DNA from: Candidatus Anoxychlamydiales bacterium
Lineage (GTDB): Bacteria > Chlamydiota > Chlamydiia > Chlamydiales > SM23-39
DNA length: 10,371 nt
Reading direction: 5' to 3'
NCBI GenBank assembly: GCA_011064865.1
Contig: JAAKFX010000054.1
Coordinates: 1 to 10,371, forward strand
How positions within the stretch are numbered: position 1 is the stretch's first letter; every line of letters starts with the position of its first letter. The translations under genes were made by a program, and so were the position numbers. Positions 7,376 to 10,371 of the stretch are shown piece by piece. Under the pieces are notes generated by a model. It searched no databases. It had not been told where the DNA came from and saw nothing but the letters and a program-made list of their open reading frames with translations.

Positions 7376-7999
7376 TTATAGTTTCGTTACTTTAGAACAA
7401 ATAGGGCAATCTTTAGTTATATGTTTTTTTGCCGGGCAATACGTTCTCGCAAAATAGATAATTTGAAGATGAAGTTTATTCCAAGAGCTTTTTGGGAAAA
7501 TATTTTTTAAATCTTTTTCGGTTTTTTTTACGTTTTTACCATTAGATAGCTTCCATCTTTTTGAGCATCTATGAATGTGGGTATCTACAGGAAAAGCAGC
7601 CTTTTTAAAGCCTTGGCTCATTATTACAGAAGCAGTTTTATGACCAACGCCAGGCAGATCTTCTAACTCTTCAAAAGTAGAGGGGATTTTAGATTTGTAT
7701 TTTTCTACTAAAATTTTAGAAAGGGCTAAAATAGCTTTTGATTTTTGAGGGGACAGACCAATTGGGCGAATAATTTTTTGCAATTCTTTTTGAGAAATCT
7801 TTAGCATTTTTAGAGGTGTAGATGCTTTTTTGAAAAGAAGTGGTGTTATCTCATTTACCTTTTTATCTGTTGATTGAGCAGAGAGTAGAACTGCAATTAA
7901 AAAAGTGTATAAATTTTTATGCTTTAGGGGGATTTTGGGATTTGGAAAATATTTATCTAAAATGCTTTTAACAAGCAGAGCTCTTTGTTTTTTTGTCAT
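7376..7999 (-). CDS. nth: endonuclease III (DNA glycosylase / AP lyase) with altered iron-sulphur motif
   Basis: Base-excision repair enzyme that removes oxidised pyrimidines and cuts the abasic site by beta-elimination. 207 residues, near the usual 211. Seen: N-terminal helices with LIAVLLSAQSTDKKVNE (34-50), helix-hairpin-helix LPGVGHKTA (115-123) with the catalytic lysine Lys121, and the catalytic aspartate Asp139 in VDTHIHR. Enzyme activity is therefore expected. The C-terminus is odd: E. coli Nth has a [4Fe-4S] motif Cys-x6-Cys-x2-Cys-x5-Cys, whereas here only Cys188, Cys198 and Cys201 are present (x9, x2) and the protein stops six residues after the last one, so the fourth ligand is missing and the cluster may be absent. 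Its ATG at 7999 overlaps the mnmE stop as ATGA, so translation is probably coupled to mnmE. No separate Shine-Dalgarno is needed or obvious. Confidence 0.95.
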   Translation of the reverse strand: MTKKQRALLVKSILDKYFPNPKIPLKHKNLYTFLIAVLLSAQSTDKKVNEITPLLFKKASTPLKMLKISQKELQKIIRPIGLSPQKSKAILALSKILVEKYKSKIPSTFEELEDLPGVGHKTASVIMSQGFKKAAFPVDTHIHRCSKRWKLSNGKNVKKTEKDLKNIFPKSSWNKLHLQIIYFARTYCPAKKHITKDCPICSKVTKL

Positions 8000-9426
8000 T
8001 TTCCTATGCAGAAATTTGAGAAAATTGATGTTAAAATATCTTCTGTTATATCAAAGCCAATGATTTTTGAAAGCTCTAAAAGAGATGATTTTAGATCCAC
8101 TGCTATAAACTCATGTGAGATATCATTTTTTAAATCATTTATTGCTTTATCTAAGTATTTCAAAGAATCAATTAAAGCAATCTTATGTCTTTTTTGAGTT
8201 ATTATTATTTCATTAGTTGAAATTTTAGATTTAAATGTCAGCTTTTCAATCATTGAATATAGAGCAGTCAAACCTTCTCGCTTTTTTGCAGATATTTTAA
8301 CAACATTTTCAAAATCTATTTTCTCTTTTGTCTCAACCTTAGAGTCTAGACTCTTAGGTTCTACAACCGTAGGTTCTACTACCGTAGGTTCTATAACCTT
8401 TGGCTCTAATAGATCAATTTTATTCCAAATAGCTATAGTCTTTTTAGAATCTAGCTTTTCAAATATTTGTCTGTCTTCTTCATTCAATTTTCTAGATGAA
8501 TCTAACACTAAAAGTGTGATATCAGCATCTTTTAGCTCTTTTTTAGATCTTTTAATTCCCTCTTTTTCAATTACATTAGAAGCTTTTCTAATGCCAGCTG
8601 TATCTATCAGCTGATAGAGCATTTCATTTAGTTTTAGATCTTCTTTTAAAACATCTCTCGTCGTTCCAGAAATATTTGTGACTATTGCTCTGTCTTTTTT
8701 TAAAATAGCGTTCATGAGTGATGATTTTCCAACATTTACAGCTCCAACTATACAAAGACTCAAGCCCTCTTTTAAAACTTTTCCATCCTCAAAAGTATCT
8801 ACTAATTTTTGAATATCTTTAGATATTTGAGATAAGTTTTCTACTAAAGTATTTTTAGATGCATCTTGCAGATCTTCTTCAGGAAAATCTAAATTAGCCT
8901 CAATAAAAGCTACTATTTCAACAATCTTTTTTTGAAACTCTTTTATCTTTTTTGAAAGATGTCCCTCTAGCTGATTTTTAGCAGCTTTCATTGCCAAGCT
9001 GTTTTTTGCAGATATCAAATCTTGAATAGCTTCAGCTTGCGTTAAATCTATTTTTTTATTTAAAAAAGCTCTCATTGTAAATTCACCAGCGAGTGATGCT
9101 CTCGCTCCAGCTAATAGAGTGATTTCAAAAACTTTTTGAGTGATTAATCTACCACCGTGACATTGAATCTCGACTATATCTTCTCCCGTAAAAGAGTTAG
9201 GGGCTCTATATACAATTAAAACAGCACTATCAACAGCTTTTTTATCTGTATCTAAGATATTTCCTAAAGCAGCTGTTTTGCTTTTGAGGTTTTGGATATC
9301 TTTAGAAAAAATTGTATCAGCTATAGATATAGCGTCTTTCCCAGATAATCGAACAATAGAAATTGCTCCCTCTCCAATCGGAGTGGATATTGCTGAAATA
9401 GTGTCTTTTTGATTATAGCTTTGCAT
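7996..9426 (-). CDS. mnmE: tRNA uridine-5-carboxymethylaminomethyl(34) synthesis GTPase MnmE (TrmE/ThdF)
   Basis: GTPase that, with MnmG, modifies the wobble uridine U34 of tRNAs reading two-codon boxes. 476 residues, against about 450 usual. Seen: N-terminal tetrahydrofolate-binding/dimerisation domain with TISAISTPIGEGAISIVRLSG (9-29); helical domain; inserted G domain with P-loop GAVNVGKSS (228-236; Val where most have Pro), G2 GTTRD (254-258), G3 DTAG (275-278), G4 NKID (335-338) and G5 SAK (379-381); and the C-terminal CIGK with the invariant cysteine. All key residues are present. The loop between G4 and G5 is about 20 residues longer than in E. coli because a five-residue xVVEP-like unit is repeated (338-362; see the tandem repeat). 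First gene of the unit; its stop overlaps the nth start by ATGA. Upstream Shine-Dalgarno is weak (AAAGA directly before ATG) and I find no convincing promoter. The nth-mnmE neighbourhood matches, from memory, that of C. trachomatis. Confidence 0.97.
   Translation of the reverse strand: MQSYNQKDTISAISTPIGEGAISIVRLSGKDAISIADTIFSKDIQNLKSKTAALGNILDTDKKAVDSAVLIVYRAPNSFTGEDIVEIQCHGGRLITQKVFEITLLAGARASLAGEFTMRAFLNKKIDLTQAEAIQDLISAKNSLAMKAAKNQLEGHLSKKIKEFQKKIVEIVAFIEANLDFPEEDLQDASKNTLVENLSQISKDIQKLVDTFEDGKVLKEGLSLCIVGAVNVGKSSLMNAILKKDRAIVTNISGTTRDVLKEDLKLNEMLYQLIDTAGIRKASNVIEKEGIKRSKKELKDADITLLVLDSSRKLNEEDRQIFEKLDSKKTIAIWNKIDLLEPKVIEPTVVEPTVVEPKSLDSKVETKEKIDFENVVKISAKKREGLTALYSMIEKLTFKSKISTNEIIITQKRHKIALIDSLKYLDKAINDLKNDISHEFIAVDLKSSLLELSKIIGFDITEDILTSIFSNFCIGK
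8341..8354. repeat. perfect 14-bp palindrome inside mnmE
   Basis: AGAGTCTAGACTCT reads the same on both strands and abuts the 15-bp tandem repeat. It encodes part of the degenerate fifth unit KSLDS (358-362). With no loop it is unlikely to form a hairpin of use; it may be a by-product of the repeat's own inner symmetry. Confidence 0.6.
8356..8400 (-). repeat. three tandem 15-bp repeats in mnmE
   Basis: Three adjoining 15-base units, AGGTTCTACAACCGT, AGGTTCTACTACCGT and AGGTTCTATAACCTT (plus strand), encode KVIEP, TVVEP, TVVEP (residues 343-357) on the minus strand. The flanks look like decayed copies: DLLEP (338-342), which includes the last residue of the G4 NKID, and KSLDS (358-362). Each unit has inner dyad symmetry (AGGTT...AACCT in the third). 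Multiples of 15 keep the frame open. Probably grown by slippage from the native DLLEP. Confidence 0.85.
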
Positions 9427-9635
9427 TCTTTATTTCTTATATTTATAGAGGTAATTTTACTATTTGATCAGTTTTATTGGCCATACAAATAATCTTTTAA
9501 TTTTTGTGATTTTATATATTGAATATAAAAAATATTTTAAGATTTTTTGAAAAATTATTAATAAATGTGTCTGTGTATTTAAAATCTTTTTTATAGATGA
9601 AACTTGCTAAAATTTAAATTATAGAACAACTTTTA

Positions 9636-9664
9636 TTGATTTTTTTTTTAATAATTTCTATAAA
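9636..9664 (+). promoter_or_regulatory. predicted promoter of the last gene
   Basis: TTGATT (9636-9641), a 17-base spacer and TATAAA (9659-9664). A start near 9671 gives a leader of about 25 bases holding ATTGGGGAT. The rest of the 270-base gap between mnmE and this gene is AT-rich and shows nothing else I can name. Confidence 0.5.
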
Positions 9665-9696
9665 CTCTTATCAAAAAAATATTGGGGATAAAAAAT

Positions 9697-10371
9697 ATGG
9701 GTTTTGAATTACATATTAGCGGTTTTTTTCATGCATTTAGAAAAAAAATTTCAAGTAATGAAACTAATGCTTTGCAGGGTATTAAACGTTTAGCTAGTAA
9801 GATAATTAAACTTTTTTTTGAAAATTCTAGAGAAAATAAAAATCCATTTCAAGAAGTATCAAGTAGTTTGGATTTAATACTTGCGCCAATAGGATCTTAT
9901 GTTTTATATAAACCCAGTAATTTTAAAAAACATGAATATCAACTTAATATTAAATGTGAAGAACCTAGACATTACTATTCTTTTGCTAACTCAGAAGTAT
10001 ATGCAAATCAAGTAACAATTGATTTGGGTTTTATAACAATATCTGTTAAAAAGAAACCTTTTCGTAGTAGAGTATTTTCATTATTTGAAAATCAAAAACA
10101 TGGTTCTTTAGAAAAATTAATAAAGGTGTTTTTGTTACATAGTTCATTTATAAAATATGATTTGAATCTTTGTAATGAAAAGGTTGGATCTTATATTTAT
10201 AAGGAACTCGAACCTTATTATAAATATTCATTTTCTCATATAGATGAAAATAATGAAATAAAAGATATATATTTTATTATTACCCCTGATGGATTTAAGA
10301 TTGAAGATGATGAAACAATTTATTCCACTTTTGATGATTTACATAAAACAATGATGGCTCAAGCTAAGACT
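9697..10371 (+). CDS. unrecognised protein with two SH2-like repeats, 3' end cut by window edge
   Basis: 225 codons are open from ATG at 9697 to the right edge, with no stop. GGGGA at 9684-9688 and the promoter upstream support the start. No signal peptide or membrane segment. I do not recognise the family by name. Internally, two stretches look alike: residues 66-146 (GSYVLYKPS, then EYQLNI, a strand at 105-117, and HGSLEKLIKVF) and 164-220 (GSYIYKELE, then KYSFSHI, IYFIITPDGFKI, and IYSTFDDLHKTMM). The order G-[ST]-[YF]-hydrophobic strand, Y-x-L/F-S strand, a following strand ending in GF-x-I, then S/T-[LF]-x-x-L helix is that of SH2 domains (compare GTFLVRES...YSLS...GFYI...TLQQLV in Src kinases). 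The phosphotyrosine-binding arginine position holds Tyr71 (followed by Lys72) in the first and Lys169 in the second. This is a pattern match by eye only. In a chlamydia a soluble SH2-like protein would suggest a secreted, host-directed role, which is inference; the gene could also be an ordinary unknown with a duplicated fold. Confidence 0.85.
   Translation, partial: MGFELHISGFFHAFRKKISSNETNALQGIKRLASKIIKLFFENSRENKNPFQEVSSSLDLILAPIGSYVLYKPSNFKKHEYQLNIKCEEPRHYYSFANSEVYANQVTIDLGFITISVKKKPFRSRVFSLFENQKHGSLEKLIKVFLLHSSFIKYDLNLCNEKVGSYIYKELEPYYKYSFSHIDENNEIKDIYFIITPDGFKIEDDETIYSTFDDLHKTMMAQAKT

Noticed and set aside
7345..7378. Terminator after nth formed by TAAATG and CATTTA arms
   Set aside because: A 6-base A/T stem over a 15-base loop is too weak, and the T-run is inside the loop.
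7985..8197. Plus-strand open frame opposite the 3' end of mnmE
   Set aside because: Antisense to the conserved MnmE C-terminus with its CIGK motif; its product looks like nothing and has no start signal.
9427..9635. Small RNA or short gene in the mnmE upstream gap
   Set aside because: No open frame of note, no G+C-rich structured segment and no hairpin with T-run; only AT-rich sequence.

Overview
The window looks like a piece of a very AT-rich (by eye under 30% G+C) Chlamydiota chromosome. The case rests on two things. First, the SecA protein has the long insertion and the wording of chlamydial SecA rather than of E. coli SecA, and the 301-residue phosphatidylserine decarboxylase closely resembles chlamydial Psd. 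Second, the block nth - mnmE - psd - (small gene) - secA is, from memory, the same neighbourhood as CT697-CT701 in Chlamydia trachomatis. The low G+C and the extra or unrecognised genes point away from Chlamydiaceae to one of the environmental, low-G+C chlamydial lineages. I cannot name the lineage from sequence alone.

Layout from left to right: the 5' two thirds or more of lpdA (minus strand, cut by the left edge); divergent from it, a small zinc-ribbon membrane protein and a 123-residue protein of unknown function (both plus); then secA, tail to tail with them (minus). Divergent from secA across a 225-base promoter region lies a plus-strand pair: a RimJ/RimL-type GNAT acetyltransferase and psd. 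Psd is tail to tail, 9 bases apart, with an unrecognised 73-residue basic protein (minus). Next come nth and mnmE (minus), overlapping by four bases as ATGA, with mnmE first in the operon. Finally, divergent from mnmE and with a good promoter of its own, an unrecognised gene runs off the right edge.

Most of the window is housekeeping: LpdA (E3 of 2-oxo-acid dehydrogenases), SecA (preprotein translocation motor), Psd (phosphatidylethanolamine synthesis), Nth (repair of oxidised pyrimidines) and MnmE (tRNA wobble-uridine modification). Good sigma70/sigma66-like promoters can be read upstream of secA, of the acetyltransferase-psd pair and of the last gene.

The most interesting points are: the last gene, whose visible 225 residues seem to hold two copies of a domain with an SH2-like residue pattern (a possible host-directed effector); a 15-bp tandem repeat that has expanded the loop after the NKxD motif of MnmE; an Nth that lacks the standard four-cysteine iron-sulphur motif; and a hairpin plus T-run at the very start of the predicted acetyltransferase-psd transcript. 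No RNA genes, CRISPR arrays, insertion sequences or attachment sites were seen, and no stretch over 300 bases lacks a gene.
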